A DNA stretch of 64,000 nt from Streptomyces sp. NBC_00162 (GTDB taxonomy: Bacteria > Actinomycetota > Actinomycetes > Streptomycetales > Streptomycetaceae). The stretch is taken from positions 6,200,001-6,264,000 of the forward strand of contig NZ_CP102509.1 in assembly GCF_024611995.1 (NCBI RefSeq), read 5' to 3'. Below are positions 9,149-18,595 of this stretch, piece after piece (within the stretch, counting starts at the first letter, position 1; each line of letters starts with the position of its first letter). Under the pieces are notes generated by a model that did not search any database, was not told the DNA's origin, and saw only the letters and a program-made list of their open reading frames with translations. Made by a program: the position numbers and the translations under genes.

Positions 9149-10186
9149 GTGAGTACGGGCACAGCACAAGAGCAGAACGGCACAGCGGCGGCCGCGGAAG
9201 CCGGCTCCGACGTCGTCTGCGCGGTGCGTGACCTGGTCAAGACGTACCCCGCCGTACGCGGCCGGCGCGGGGCTCCGGCCCTGCCCGAGACCCGCGCCAG
9301 CGACGGCATCTCCCTCGACGTCCGGCGCGGCGAGATCTTCGGCCTGCTCGGCCCCAACGGCGCCGGCAAGTCCACCCTGGTCCGCCAGCTCACCGGGCTG
9401 ATGCGCCCCGACGCCGGCACCGTGACCCTGCTCGGCCACGACCTCGTACGCCACCCCGAGCGGGCGTCGCGACTGCTCGCCTACCTGGGGCAGGAGTCCA
9501 CCGCGCTGGACGAGCTCACCGTGTCGCTGGCCGCCGAGACCACCGGCCGGCTGCGCGGGCTCGACGTACGGGCGGCCCGGGCCGCGCGCGACGCCGTACT
9601 GGAGGAGCTCGGGCTGACCGGGATCGCCGGGCGGCCCCTGAAGAAGCTTTCCGGCGGGCAGCGGCGCCTCGCGTGCTTCGCCGCCGCGCTGGTGGGGGAG
9701 CGGCCGGTACTGGTCCTCGACGAACCCACCACCGGCATGGACCCCGTGGCCCGCCGCGCCGTGTGGGCGGCCGTGGACCGGCGGCGCGAGCGGCACGGCG
9801 CCACCGTCGTACTCGTCACCCACAACGTCATCGAGGCCGAGACCGTCCTCGACCGGGTCGCCGTCATCGACCAGGGCAAGGTCATCGCCTGCGACACCCC
9901 GGCCGGACTGAAGACCATGGTCTCGGGCGAGGTCCGCCTGGAACTGGTCTGGCGCGAGAGCGCTCCGCTGGGTGTGCCCGAGGTCGCCCTGCTGCGTGCG
10001 GACGCCGTCGAGTCGGGACGGCGCTGGGTGCTGCGGCTGCCGCCGGACGAGGCAAGGGCTGCGGTGGCCGCGGTCACCGGCGGCCCGGCCTTCGCCGCCC
10101 TCGACGACTTCAGCCTGGCCACGCCGAGCCTGGAGGACGTCTACCTCGCGCTCGGCGGCAAGACGAAAGGGCTGGTGAAGTCGTGA
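9149..10186 (+). CDS. ABC transporter ATP-binding protein (exporter type)
   Basis: 345 aa. Walker A GPNGAGKST, signature LSGGQRR, Walker B VLVLDEPTT and H-loop VTHN are all intact. The domain order and C-terminal extension match DrrA/ABC-2 type exporter ATPases. Its stop overlaps the start of the permease (GTGA), so the two form one transporter. TAGGCT lies 8 nt before the GTG start, consistent with a leaderless mRNA. The exported substrate cannot be told. Confidence 0.92.
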   Translation: MSTGTAQEQNGTAAAAEAGSDVVCAVRDLVKTYPAVRGRRGAPALPETRASDGISLDVRRGEIFGLLGPNGAGKSTLVRQLTGLMRPDAGTVTLLGHDLVRHPERASRLLAYLGQESTALDELTVSLAAETTGRLRGLDVRAARAARDAVLEELGLTGIAGRPLKKLSGGQRRLACFAAALVGERPVLVLDEPTTGMDPVARRAVWAAVDRRRERHGATVVLVTHNVIEAETVLDRVAVIDQGKVIACDTPAGLKTMVSGEVRLELVWRESAPLGVPEVALLRADAVESGRRWVLRLPPDEARAAVAAVTGGPAFAALDDFSLATPSLEDVYLALGGKTKGLVKS

Positions 10187-11040
10187 GCGACCGCTCGCCG
10201 GGCGCTGTCGCGCCGATCGCCGCCGCCGGCCCCGGCGACGCAGTGCCGGCCACCAGCGTGTCGGCCGCCGCCGGGTGGCCCGTGGCAGCACCGCTCGCGC
10301 CCCGGGCCGGGTTCCTGCCCGCGCTGGCCGCCGTTTACCGGGCGCAGCTGTCCCGGGCGAGGGTCGCACGGATCCCGCTGCTGTTCGTGGCCACCTTCCA
10401 GTCCGTCGGGATCATGATCCTGATGCGCGGGGTCGTGGACGGAGGCTCGGAGGCCCGGGCCGTCGTGGCCGGTTCCTCGGTGCTGGTCGTCGCCTTCGTC
10501 GCGCTGAACCTGCTCGCGCAGTACTTCGGGCAGCTGCGGGCGAGCGGCGGGCTCGACCACTACGCCACGCTGCCGGTGCCGCCCGCCTCGGTGGTGCTGG
10601 GCGCGGCCGCCGCGTACGCCTCCTTCACCCTGCCGGGGACGCTGGTCACCGCCGTCTTCGGGTGCGTGCTCTTCGGGCTGCCGATGGGCGGGCTGTGGAT
10701 CCTGGCCGCGGTGGTACCGCTGGCCGGGGCGGCGCTGGCCGGGCTCGGCGCGGCGCTGGGGCTGCTGGCGCCGCGGCAGGAGCTGGCCACGCTGGCCGGG
10801 CAGCTCGGCATGTCGGCGGCGCTGCTGCTGGGCGTGCTGCCGCCCGAGCGGATGCCGGACGTGATCGTGTGGGCGCGGGACCTGCTGCCGTCCACGTACG
10901 GGGTGGAGGCGTTCGCGCAGACCTTCGCCCCGGATCCGGACTGGGCCGTCGTCGCCGTCGACCTCGGCGTGTGCGGGGCGGTGGGGGTCCTGTCGCTGGC
11001 CGTCGCCACCTGGGCGTACCGGCGGGCGGCGGTCCGCTGA
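10183..11040 (+). CDS. ABC-2 type transporter permease
   Basis: 285 aa from the GTG at 10183, overlapping the ATPase stop by 4 nt. A Pro/Ala-rich cytoplasmic N-terminus (about 50 residues) precedes six hydrophobic segments between about residues 65 and 280 (for example PLLFVATFQSVGIMILMRG). The segment LPSTYGVEAFAQTF is typical of ABC-2 permeases. It pairs with the upstream ATPase. Confidence 0.88.
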   Translation: MSDRSPGAVAPIAAAGPGDAVPATSVSAAAGWPVAAPLAPRAGFLPALAAVYRAQLSRARVARIPLLFVATFQSVGIMILMRGVVDGGSEARAVVAGSSVLVVAFVALNLLAQYFGQLRASGGLDHYATLPVPPASVVLGAAAAYASFTLPGTLVTAVFGCVLFGLPMGGLWILAAVVPLAGAALAGLGAALGLLAPRQELATLAGQLGMSAALLLGVLPPERMPDVIVWARDLLPSTYGVEAFAQTFAPDPDWAVVAVDLGVCGAVGVLSLAVATWAYRRAAVR

Positions 11041-11089
11041 CGCCGGTGCCGGACGACACCCCTTGTTCAAGACCTGGCACGATGTGGGG

Positions 11090-11740
11090 GTGACCGAAGC
11101 CGTGACCCCGCCGTCTCCTTTCGACCCGCCGTCGCTCCCGCCCGAGAAGCCGGGGGCGGCCGCCCCGGCCGTCACCCCTGCGGACATCCGGGACGGCGCC
11201 GCCGTCGCCCTGGCGGTCGGGGTGGCCGGAGTGCTCCTCGGGCTGCTGTGGGCGTGGCTGGCGCCGCGCGTGCAGTACGTCTCCAACGGGGAGGCGGTGT
11301 TCCTGCGCAGCAGCGAGAGCGAGGCGCGGATCGGGTCCGACGGGACCTTCTTCCTGCTCTCGGCGGGCCTGGGCGTGGTGAGCGCCGTCGGCACCTTCCT
11401 GTGGCGCCGGGCCGGCGGTGTGCCGCTGGTGATCGGGCTCGGGGTGGGGTCGCTGTTCGCCGCGCTGGTGGGGTGGCGGTTCGGGCTGTGGCTGGGGCCG
11501 TCGTCGGACCTGGCCGCCGCCGCGGTGAAGGCGGGCAAGGGGGTTCCGTTCGACGCGCCGCTGCAGTTGCTGGCGCACGGGGCGTTGCTGGTGTGGCCGA
11601 TGGCCGCCGTCCTGGTCCACCTGGGCCTCACGGCCCTGTGGTCACCGCGCGACCCGGACCCGGACCGGGGCTGGACCGGCTACTACCAGGCCCCGCCCGC
11701 CCCCGCCGACCCGACCACACCGGAGCCCCCGCGCCCCTGA
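11090..11740 (+). CDS. DUF2567-like membrane protein
   Basis: 216 aa. A Pro-rich N-terminus is followed by four hydrophobic segments (about residues 36-55, 90-108, 115-140 and 175-195), with a short extracytoplasmic loop after the first (WLAPRVQYVSNGEAVFLRSSE). That loop motif is typical of actinobacterial DUF2567 proteins, whose role is unknown. GTG at 11090 is preferred over the TTG at 11063 because CACGAT sits 6 nt upstream, the leaderless arrangement seen repeatedly in this window. Confidence 0.72.
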   Translation: MTEAVTPPSPFDPPSLPPEKPGAAAPAVTPADIRDGAAVALAVGVAGVLLGLLWAWLAPRVQYVSNGEAVFLRSSESEARIGSDGTFFLLSAGLGVVSAVGTFLWRRAGGVPLVIGLGVGSLFAALVGWRFGLWLGPSSDLAAAAVKAGKGVPFDAPLQLLAHGALLVWPMAAVLVHLGLTALWSPRDPDPDRGWTGYYQAPPAPADPTTPEPPRP

Positions 11741-11758
11741 CAGCGGCGCCGCAGACGG

Positions 11759-12256
11759 TTACGGGCGGGCGATGGGGGCCAGCGTGGCCCCGGTCAAGGC
11801 GGCCAGGTCAGAGGGGGCGAGCTCGACCTCCAGGCCGCGGCGGCCCGCCGAGCAACAGATGGTGGCGTGCGCCGAGGCAGAGGCATCGAGCACCGTGCGC
11901 AGGCGCTTGCGCTGGCCCAGCGGGGAGATGCCGCCCCGCACGTAGCCCGTGGTGCGTTCCGCCAGCGCGGGATCGGCCATCGCCGCCCGCTTGCCGCCGA
12001 CCGCCGTGGCCAGGGCCTTCAGGTCCAGCGACCCCGACACCGGGACCACCGCCACCGTCAGCACGCCGTCCACGTCCGCGACCAGGGTCTTGAAGACCTG
12101 CGCGGGCGAGACCCCGAGCGCCTCCGCCGCCTCCTCCCCGTACGAGGGATGCGCCGGGTCGTGCTCGTACGCGTGCGTCGTGAAGGGGACGCCCGCCGCC
12201 GTGAGGGCCACGATCGCCGGGGTTCCGGCCGCCGCCTGCCTGGGCTTCTTCGCCAT
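11759..12256 (-). CDS. ybaK: YbaK/EbsC family aminoacyl-tRNA deacylase
   Basis: 165 aa, normal length. YbaK-type proteins hydrolyse mischarged Cys-tRNA(Pro) and related species. Family features: VFKTLVADVDG (with the conserved Lys), VVPVSGSLDLKALATAVGGKR, YVRGGISPLGQRKRL and a C-terminal VELAPSDLAALTGA. The ATG at 12256 shares one base with the stop of the upstream LON-domain gene, so the two are translationally coupled. Confidence 0.9.
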   Translation of the reverse strand: MAKKPRQAAAGTPAIVALTAAGVPFTTHAYEHDPAHPSYGEEAAEALGVSPAQVFKTLVADVDGVLTVAVVPVSGSLDLKALATAVGGKRAAMADPALAERTTGYVRGGISPLGQRKRLRTVLDASASAHATICCSAGRRGLEVELAPSDLAALTGATLAPIARP

Positions 12257-12993
12257 CAGTTCGGGCTCGTCGGGGTACGGGTCAGGTCCACCGCCGGCAG
12301 CGAGGGGAGGTGGCGGATCACCGCCGTCTCCGTGCGCAGCAGCTTCAGCTCCTCCGCCAGCCGGGTCGCCGTGTCCGGGGCCTGGAGCAGCCGCTGCTTG
12401 GCCGGGATGTCCAGCACCGCCGCCGCTGCCACCAGGTACGAGACCACCGACGGCTCGTCGGGGAGTTCCGCACCCGTCAGGGACCGCTCGCGGGCTCCGG
12501 CCAGCCGCTTCTGGTAGTTGCGGAACGCCCGCAGCACCCCCTCGGCCAGCGCGCCCGCGCCCTCGCCCGCGTCCTCCGGGAGCTCTTCCAGCTCCGCCGT
12601 GAGGAACGGGCCCGAGGAGTCGACCGAAAGCAGCCGGACCCGCGCCGTGCCGGTGGCGAGGACCTCGAAGCTGCCGTCCTCCCGCTCGCGGATCGTCGCC
12701 GCGTCCGCGATGCAGCCCACCCGGTGGAAGGCCTGGACCGGGTCCGCGCCGAAGCCGGCGGCCGGGCCCTTCTCGGGCAGGGACGTCTGGTCGGGCAGGC
12801 CGGGCGCGGTCGGCGCGACCTCACGGCCGTCACGGATGGCGACGACCGCGAAACGGCGCGGCTCGTCCTCGCCCGTCTTCAGAAGCTCGCGCATCATGGC
12901 GCGATAACGCTCCTCGAAGATGTTCAGCGGGAGGACGAGTCCCGGGAACAGCACCGAGTTCAGCGGGAAGAGGGGCAGGCGAACGGTGGTCAC
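12256..12993 (-). CDS. LON substrate-binding (N-terminal) domain protein
   Basis: 245 aa consisting of a stand-alone LON N-domain with no AAA+ or protease part. Typical opening LPLFPLNSVLFPGLVLPLNIFEERYRAMM (shown in part here), then GCIADAATIREREDGSFEVLATG and a helical C-terminal half. Such proteins are common in actinobacteria; their role is not established. GTG start at 12993. Operon with ybaK by stop/start overlap. Confidence 0.85.
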   Translation of the reverse strand: MTTVRLPLFPLNSVLFPGLVLPLNIFEERYRAMMRELLKTGEDEPRRFAVVAIRDGREVAPTAPGLPDQTSLPEKGPAAGFGADPVQAFHRVGCIADAATIREREDGSFEVLATGTARVRLLSVDSSGPFLTAELEELPEDAGEGAGALAEGVLRAFRNYQKRLAGARERSLTGAELPDEPSVVSYLVAAAAVLDIPAKQRLLQAPDTATRLAEELKLLRTETAVIRHLPSLPAVDLTRTPTSPN

Positions 12994-13027
12994 GAGGCAC
13001 AGGGTAGTGGCCGCCGGGCCGGCGCCG

Positions 13028-14623
13028 TCACCCCCGCCTCAGCAGCCGGGAGGCCCCCGCCGCCACCGTCGTGGCCAGGATCCACCCCAGAAGGACCAGC
13101 GCCGCCGCCCCCCACTGCCAGCCGCCGTCCACCTTCCACTGGGCCTCCTGGCCGAGGTCGATCACCGGGAGCAGCAGGTCCAGGGCGTACAGGGCGGCAT
13201 CCCACTCGGGGTGCTCGTTCTCCTTGATGGGGGGCGGCCGGTGCTGGGAGAACAGCAGCGCGCCCGCCGCCCACAGGACCGCCATCCACAGCGCGGCCCG
13301 GCCCGGGCGGTAGCCGTAGACCACCGTCCAGTCCTGGACGTACCCCCAGGCCTTGGCCGCAGGCGGCAGGGTGCCCCGGCGCCGCCGCTGCTTGGCCAGC
13401 AGCACCTCGCGGGCGTCCGCGTCCTCACCGCTGGCCCGCAGCACGGCGGCGAGCCGCTCGTACGGCTCCGGCGAGTACTCGGGGGTCGCCGCCTCCACCC
13501 ACTCCAGTCGGCGGGAGAGGGGGAAATGACCCCGGGGGGCGAGGTTCTCGTAGACGAACCCCTCTATGGACACCCCGCCCGGGCCCGGCCAGCTGGTGGA
13601 GGTGTCGACGAGCTTGACCACCTTCGCCCCCGACACCACGACCCGCCCGCGCTCCGGCCGCTCGCCCACGAAACGGAACTCGGGGGTCTGGATCCTGCGC
13701 AGGGATATCTCCTGCTCCTCCGTGAGCACGAAGCGCGCCCCGTAGAAGTCGATGGCGTCACCGAACCGGCCGTCGTCCAGCCGCATGCCGCCCCGGCACT
13801 CGAAGCGCTGCGCGCGCTGGCCGCGCGTCGGCGTCAGGCCCAGGCCGTACGGGGGAGTGGAGGAGTTCGACCCGGGGACGTAGTCCAGCGCGATCGAGGT
13901 CAGGTACAAGGTCCGCTCGACGGTCAGCTGCGGGGCGTTGAGCGCGTACCTCCCGTACGGATTGCGCAGGCGGGCCCCGCGCATGTTCATCGACACGCCG
14001 ACCGTCGCGCCGCGCAGGGACACCTCCCCGTACGTCTCCAGCAGCTCGCCCTGGAAGTCCTGCGCCACCGACATCCCGTCGGCGGTGATCGCCCGGCCCT
14101 TGGTGTCCCGCTGCACCACCGCCTGGCTGATCAGCAGGTCCGTGCCGATCTGCGCGTCGGTCAGCCGGATGCCCCGGGCCACCCGGCAGCGCGGCATGTG
14201 CAGATCGCCCTCGGTGTGCAGGCGGGCCGCCTCCAGCCGCGGGATCGCGCAGTTGATCAGGCGCAGGGTGCCGAAGCGGGTCTCGGACAGCTGGATCTCG
14301 CTGTCGAAGCGGCAGGACTGGAGCTCCACGTACGGGCTGACCGTGCCCCCGGACAGGTCCAGGCGCCCCGTGATCCGTACGCCGCGCAGCTTGAGTGAGG
14401 CCACCCGGCCCGGCACCGGGGACGGCCCGTGCAGCAGCAACAGGGCCACCACCTGGGCGCGGACGCTGCGCTCGGCGCCCCAGACGTGCTCGGCGTGCGG
14501 ATCGTCCCGGTCGGCGGTACGGACGCTCAGATCGCAGACGCTGCCCGTGCGGTACGCCTCCCACATGCGGTGCTCGACAGCGGTGAGATCCGCCGGTTCC
14601 TCGCCCGGGCGTGCCTCGGCCAT
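13028..14623 (-). CDS. Large protein with beta-solenoid-like N-terminus and C-terminal membrane anchor
   Basis: 531 aa; function not recognised. After a short helical region, residues about 70-300 form a repeating pattern of short strands (LKLRGVRITGRLDLSGGTV, LQSCRFDSEIQLSETRFG, LRGATVGVSMNMRGARL) like a pentapeptide-type or polymer-forming beta-solenoid. A helical segment with basic KQRRRRG follows, then two or three transmembrane helices at about 440-460 and 500-525. Relatives are sometimes labelled membrane-associated oxidoreductase, but no cofactor motif is visible. Start: ATG at 14623 behind GGAGGGG. Divergent from hisD with a 140-bp shared region. Confidence 0.75.
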   Translation of the reverse strand: MAEARPGEEPADLTAVEHRMWEAYRTGSVCDLSVRTADRDDPHAEHVWGAERSVRAQVVALLLLHGPSPVPGRVASLKLRGVRITGRLDLSGGTVSPYVELQSCRFDSEIQLSETRFGTLRLINCAIPRLEAARLHTEGDLHMPRCRVARGIRLTDAQIGTDLLISQAVVQRDTKGRAITADGMSVAQDFQGELLETYGEVSLRGATVGVSMNMRGARLRNPYGRYALNAPQLTVERTLYLTSIALDYVPGSNSSTPPYGLGLTPTRGQRAQRFECRGGMRLDDGRFGDAIDFYGARFVLTEEQEISLRRIQTPEFRFVGERPERGRVVVSGAKVVKLVDTSTSWPGPGGVSIEGFVYENLAPRGHFPLSRRLEWVEAATPEYSPEPYERLAAVLRASGEDADAREVLLAKQRRRRGTLPPAAKAWGYVQDWTVVYGYRPGRAALWMAVLWAAGALLFSQHRPPPIKENEHPEWDAALYALDLLLPVIDLGQEAQWKVDGGWQWGAAALVLLGWILATTVAAGASRLLRRG

Positions 14624-14705
14624 GGCGGCCCCCCCTCCGCTGTCACCTGTACGCATTCAAAAACGTCTGTGATCAACGCTAACGGGGGGCTGTGACAACC
14701 GGGCG

Positions 14706-14724
14706 TGTATCAGCCAGTGATACA
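14706..14724. promoter_or_regulatory. Palindromic operator candidate upstream of hisD
   Basis: TGTATCA, 5-nt spacer GCCAG, TGATACA: a perfect 7-bp inverted repeat. It spans about -58 to -40 relative to a leaderless hisD start at 14764, just upstream of the expected -35, and also lies in the promoter region of the divergent membrane-protein gene. It fits a dimeric HTH regulator; no factor is identified. Confidence 0.5.
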
Positions 14725-14751
14725 GGCGAACGGTGGCGCTGGGCGGTCTGA

Positions 14752-14766
14752 GAGAATTGGGAGGTG
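14752..14766 (+). promoter_or_regulatory. hisD -10 element and leaderless start
   Basis: GAGAAT ends 6 nt before the GTG start. The only SD-like string (GGGAGG) abuts the GTG and is too close to work as a ribosome binding site. Together this suggests that transcription of the his operon begins at or next to the start codon. Confidence 0.45.
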
Positions 14767-16086
14767 ATCTCTCGTATCGACCTGCGCGGTGACGCCCTCC
14801 CCGAGGGCGGCGCCCTGCGCGATCTGCTGCCCCGTGCCGAGTTCGACGTGGAAGCCGCCCTGGAGAAGGTGCGGCCCATCTGCGAGGACGTCCATCATCG
14901 TGGCACGGCGGCGCTGATCGAGTACGCGCAGAAGTTCGACGGAGTCGAGCTCTCGCAGGTCCGGGTACCCGCGGAGGCCATCAAGGCCGCCCTGGAACAG
15001 CTGGACCCGGCCGTCCGCGCCGCCCTCGAGGAGTCGATCCGGCGCGCCCGGATCGTGCACCGGAACCAGCGCCGCACCGAGCACACCACCCAGGTGGTCC
15101 CCGGCGGCACGGTGACCGAAAAGTGGGTTCCGGTGGAGCGCGTGGGGCTGTACGCCCCGGGCGGCCGCTCGGTGTACCCGTCCTCCGTCGTCATGAACGT
15201 CGTACCGGCGCAGGAAGCGGGCGTCGAGTCGATCGCGCTCGCGTCCCCGCCGCAGAAGGAGTTCGGCGGGCTGCCGCACCCGACGATCCTCGCCGCGTGC
15301 GCGCTGCTCGGTGTCGATGAGGTGTACGCGGCCGGCGGGGCACAGGCCGTCGCGATGTTCGCGTACGGGACCGAAGAGTGCCTGCCCTCCAACATGGTGA
15401 CCGGCCCCGGCAACATCTGGGTCGCCGCCGCCAAGCGTTACTTCACCGGCAGGATCGGCATCGACACCGAGGCCGGCCCGACCGAGATCGCGGTCCTCGC
15501 GGACTCCACGGCCGACCCGGTGCACGTGGCCGCCGACCTGATCAGCCAGGCCGAGCACGACCCGCTGGCCGCCGCCGTGCTCGTCACGGACTCCGCGGAA
15601 CTCGCGGACGCCGTCGAGCACGAGCTGGAGCCGCAGGTCGCCGCCTCGAAGCACGTCCACGACCGGATCAAGCCGGCGCTCGCGGGCAAGCAGTCCGCGA
15701 TCGTGCTGGTCGACAGCCTGGAGGACGGCCTCAAGGTCGTCGACGCGTACGGCGCCGAGCACCTGGAGATCCAGACCGCGGACGCCGCGGCCTGGGCCGC
15801 CCGCGTGCGCAACGCCGGTGCGATCTTCGTCGGCCCGTGGGCCCCGGTCTCGCTCGGCGACTACTGCGCCGGGTCGAACCACGTGCTGCCCACCGGCGGC
15901 TGCGCCTGCCACTCCTCCGGCCTGTCCGTGCAGTCCTTCCTGCGCGGCATCCACATCGTCGACTACACGCGCGACGCCCTCGCCGAGGTCACCCACCACG
16001 TGGTGACGCTGGCCGAGGCCGAGGACCTGCCCGCGCACGGCGCCGCCCTGAAGGCGCGCTTCGGATGGAAGGTGCCGACCGTATGA
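14764..16086 (+). CDS. hisD: Histidinol dehydrogenase
   Basis: 440 aa; last two steps of histidine synthesis (histidinol to histidine, NAD-dependent). Signature regions [57 protein letters not shown] and C-terminal GSNHVLPT are intact. First gene of an operon in which hisC starts inside the hisD stop (ATGA). Confidence 0.97.
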   Translation: MISRIDLRGDALPEGGALRDLLPRAEFDVEAALEKVRPICEDVHHRGTAALIEYAQKFDGVELSQVRVPAEAIKAALEQLDPAVRAALEESIRRARIVHRNQRRTEHTTQVVPGGTVTEKWVPVERVGLYAPGGRSVYPSSVVMNVVPAQEAGVESIALASPPQKEFGGLPHPTILAACALLGVDEVYAAGGAQAVAMFAYGTEECLPSNMVTGPGNIWVAAAKRYFTGRIGIDTEAGPTEIAVLADSTADPVHVAADLISQAEHDPLAAAVLVTDSAELADAVEHELEPQVAASKHVHDRIKPALAGKQSAIVLVDSLEDGLKVVDAYGAEHLEIQTADAAAWAARVRNAGAIFVGPWAPVSLGDYCAGSNHVLPTGGCACHSSGLSVQSFLRGIHIVDYTRDALAEVTHHVVTLAEAEDLPAHGAALKARFGWKVPTV

Positions 16087-17195
16087 CCCGCATCGGCATC
16101 GACGACCTCCCCATCCGGGAGGAGCTGCGCGGCAAGACCCCGTACGGCGCCCCGCAGCTCGACGTGCCCGTCCAGCTGAACACCAACGAGAACCCGTACG
16201 AGCTCCCCGCGGAGCTCGTGGCGCGGATCGCCGAGCGCGTCGCCGACGCCGCCCGCACCCTCAACCGCTACCCCGACCGGGACGCGGTCGAGCTGCGCAC
16301 CGAGCTGGCCGCCTACCTCACCCGTACGGCCAAGCACCCGGTCGCGCGGGAGAACGTCTGGGCGGCCAACGGCTCCAACGAGGTCATCCAGCAGCTGCTG
16401 CAGACCTTCGGCGGGCCCGGACGCACCGCGATCGGCTTCGAGCCCTCGTACTCGATGCACGCGCTGATCTCCCGCGGCACCGGCACCGGCTGGATCTCCG
16501 GACCGCGCCGGGAGGACTTCACCATCGACGTGGAGGCGGCCGAGCAGGCCATCGCGGAGAACACCCCCGACGTCGTCTTCATCACCTCGCCCAACAACCC
16601 CACGGGCACCGCGGTCGAGGCGGAGACGGTCCTGGCCCTCTACGAGGCCGCGCAGGCGGCGAAGCCGTCCCTGGTCATCGTGGACGAGGCGTACGTGGAG
16701 TTCAGCCACCGCGACTCGCTGCTGCCCCTCATCGAGGGGCGGCCGAATCTGGTGGTCTCCCGGACCATGTCCAAGGCCTTCGGCGCCGCCGGTCTGCGCC
16801 TGGGCTATCTGGCCGCGCACCCCGCCGTGGTCGACGCCGTGCAGCTGGTGCGCCTGCCGTACCACCTGTCGGCCGTCACCCAGGCGACCGCGCTGGCCGC
16901 CCTGGAGCACACCGACACCCTGCTCGGCTACGTCGAGCAGCTCAAGGCCGAGCGCGACCGGCTGGTCGACGAGCTGCGGGCCATCGGCTACGAGGTCACC
17001 GAGTCCGACGCGAACTTCGTCCAGTTCGGGACGTTCGAGGACTCGCACACCGCCTGGCAGAAGATCCTCGACCAGGGTGTCCTGGTCCGTGACAACGGCG
17101 TACCGGGATGGCTGCGGGTCACCGCCGGCACCCCGGCCGAGAACGACGCGTTCCTGGAAGCGGTTCGCGCACTGAAGAAGGAGCAGCACGCATGA
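16083..17195 (+). CDS. hisC: Histidinol-phosphate aminotransferase
   Basis: 370 aa, PLP-dependent fold-type I aminotransferase converting imidazole acetol-phosphate to histidinol phosphate. Seen: LNTNENPY near the N-terminus, [18 protein letters not shown], and the PLP lysine in [17 protein letters not shown]. Overlaps hisD and hisB by 4 nt each (ATGA), so translation is coupled. Confidence 0.96.
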   Translation: MTRIGIDDLPIREELRGKTPYGAPQLDVPVQLNTNENPYELPAELVARIAERVADAARTLNRYPDRDAVELRTELAAYLTRTAKHPVARENVWAANGSNEVIQQLLQTFGGPGRTAIGFEPSYSMHALISRGTGTGWISGPRREDFTIDVEAAEQAIAENTPDVVFITSPNNPTGTAVEAETVLALYEAAQAAKPSLVIVDEAYVEFSHRDSLLPLIEGRPNLVVSRTMSKAFGAAGLRLGYLAAHPAVVDAVQLVRLPYHLSAVTQATALAALEHTDTLLGYVEQLKAERDRLVDELRAIGYEVTESDANFVQFGTFEDSHTAWQKILDQGVLVRDNGVPGWLRVTAGTPAENDAFLEAVRALKKEQHA

Positions 17196-17785
17196 GCCGC
17201 ATCGGACGGGTCGAACGGACCACGAAGGAGACCTCCGTCGTCGTCGAGATAAACCTCGACGGCACCGGCAAGGTCGACGTGTCGACGGGCGTGGGCTTCT
17301 TCGACCACATGCTCGACCAGCTCGGCCGCCACGGCCTCTTCGACCTCAGCGTCAAGACCGACGGCGACCTGCACATCGACACCCACCACACCATCGAGGA
17401 CACCGCCCTCGCGCTCGGAGCCGCCTTCAAGCAGGCCCTCGGCGACAAGGTGGGCATCTACCGCTTCGGCAACTGCACCGTGCCGCTCGACGAGTCCCTC
17501 GCCCAGGTGACCGTGGACCTGTCCGGCCGCCCGTACCTCGTGCACACCGAGCCCGAGAACATGGCGCCGATGATCGGCTCCTACGACACGACGATGACCC
17601 GGCACATCTTCGAGTCCTTCGTCGCGCAGGCCCAGATCGCCCTGCACATCCACGTCCCGTACGGCCGCAACGCCCACCACATCGTGGAGTGCCAGTTCAA
17701 GGCCCTGGCCCGCGCCCTGCGCTACGCCGCCGAGTTCGACCCGCGCGCGGCCGGCATCCTTCCCTCGACGAAGGGCGCCCTCTAG
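17192..17785 (+). CDS. hisB: Imidazoleglycerol-phosphate dehydratase
   Basis: 197 aa, monofunctional IGPD without the phosphatase domain of the E. coli HisB fusion. Mn-binding repeats are intact: [40 protein letters not shown] and [17 protein letters not shown]. The missing histidinol-phosphate phosphatase must be encoded elsewhere. Ends TAG, one base before the GTG of the next small gene. Confidence 0.97.
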   Translation: MSRIGRVERTTKETSVVVEINLDGTGKVDVSTGVGFFDHMLDQLGRHGLFDLSVKTDGDLHIDTHHTIEDTALALGAAFKQALGDKVGIYRFGNCTVPLDESLAQVTVDLSGRPYLVHTEPENMAPMIGSYDTTMTRHIFESFVAQAQIALHIHVPYGRNAHHIVECQFKALARALRYAAEFDPRAAGILPSTKGAL

Positions 17786-17786
17786 C

Positions 17787-17954
17787 GTGAACGGGCTCAA
17801 CACGATCCTGATCGTCCTCGGCCTGTTCCTGGCCGGCGGCGTCTACTCCTTCCAGAAGCAGCAGATGCCCAAATCGGTCGTCATCCTGCTCGCCATCGGC
17901 TCCGCGATGTGCCTCGCCGCCGGAGTCCTGCGCATCCAAGGAATCTGGGAATGA
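17787..17954 (+). CDS. Small two-helix membrane protein between hisB and hisH
   Basis: 55 aa, starting [20 protein letters not shown] and ending VLRIQGIWE. Two hydrophobic helices (about residues 5-20 and 32-48) are joined by a short polar loop [10 protein letters not shown], predicting a helical hairpin. The GTG begins one base after the hisB stop, and the stop shares ATGA with hisH, so it is embedded in the his translational chain. Not a known histidine enzyme; it may associate with the pathway or use the operon only for expression. Confidence 0.8.
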   Translation: MNGLNTILIVLGLFLAGGVYSFQKQQMPKSVVILLAIGSAMCLAAGVLRIQGIWE

Positions 17955-18595
17955 GCACTGCACGCAAGACGGTCGTGGTCTTCGACTACGGCTTCGGCAA
18001 CGTCCGCTCCGCCGAGCGGGCCCTGGCCCGCGTCGGCGCCGATGTCGAGATCACGCGCGACTACGACAAGGCCATGGACGCCGACGGACTGCTCGTCCCC
18101 GGTGTCGGTGCCTTCTCCGCCTGCATGCAGGGGCTCAAGGACGCCCGCGGTGACTGGATCATCGGCCGCCGGCTGTCCGGCGGCCGCCCGGTCATGGGCA
18201 TCTGCGTCGGCATGCAGATCCTCTTCGAGCGCGGCATCGAGCACGGCGTGGAGACCGAGGGCCTCGACGAGTGGCCCGGCACGGTCGGCCCGCTCAAGGC
18301 CCCGATCGTCCCCCACATGGGCTGGAACACCGTCGAGGCCCCGGCCGACAGCCAGGCCTTCGCCGGCCTGGACGCCGACGCCCGGTTCTACTTCGTGCAC
18401 TCCTACGCGGTGCGCGAGTGGAACCTGGAGGTCACCAACCCGGCGATCCGCGCTCCCCGCGTCACCTGGGCCACCCACGGCGAGCCCTTCGTCGCGGCGG
18501 TGGAGAACCGGGCCCTGTGGGCGACCCAGTTCCACCCCGAGAAGTCCGGCGACGCCGGAGCCCAGCTCCTCACCAACTGGATCGAGACCCTGTGA
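17951..18595 (+). CDS. hisH: Imidazole glycerol phosphate synthase, glutaminase subunit
   Basis: 214 aa class-I glutamine amidotransferase. The nucleophile Cys is in [12 protein letters not shown] and the catalytic His/Glu pair in [13 protein letters not shown]; the N-terminal [13 protein letters not shown] is typical. Delivers ammonia to HisF, encoded two genes downstream. The ATG at 17951 overlaps the small membrane gene (ATGA). Confidence 0.96.
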   Translation: MSTARKTVVVFDYGFGNVRSAERALARVGADVEITRDYDKAMDADGLLVPGVGAFSACMQGLKDARGDWIIGRRLSGGRPVMGICVGMQILFERGIEHGVETEGLDEWPGTVGPLKAPIVPHMGWNTVEAPADSQAFAGLDADARFYFVHSYAVREWNLEVTNPAIRAPRVTWATHGEPFVAAVENRALWATQFHPEKSGDAGAQLLTNWIETL

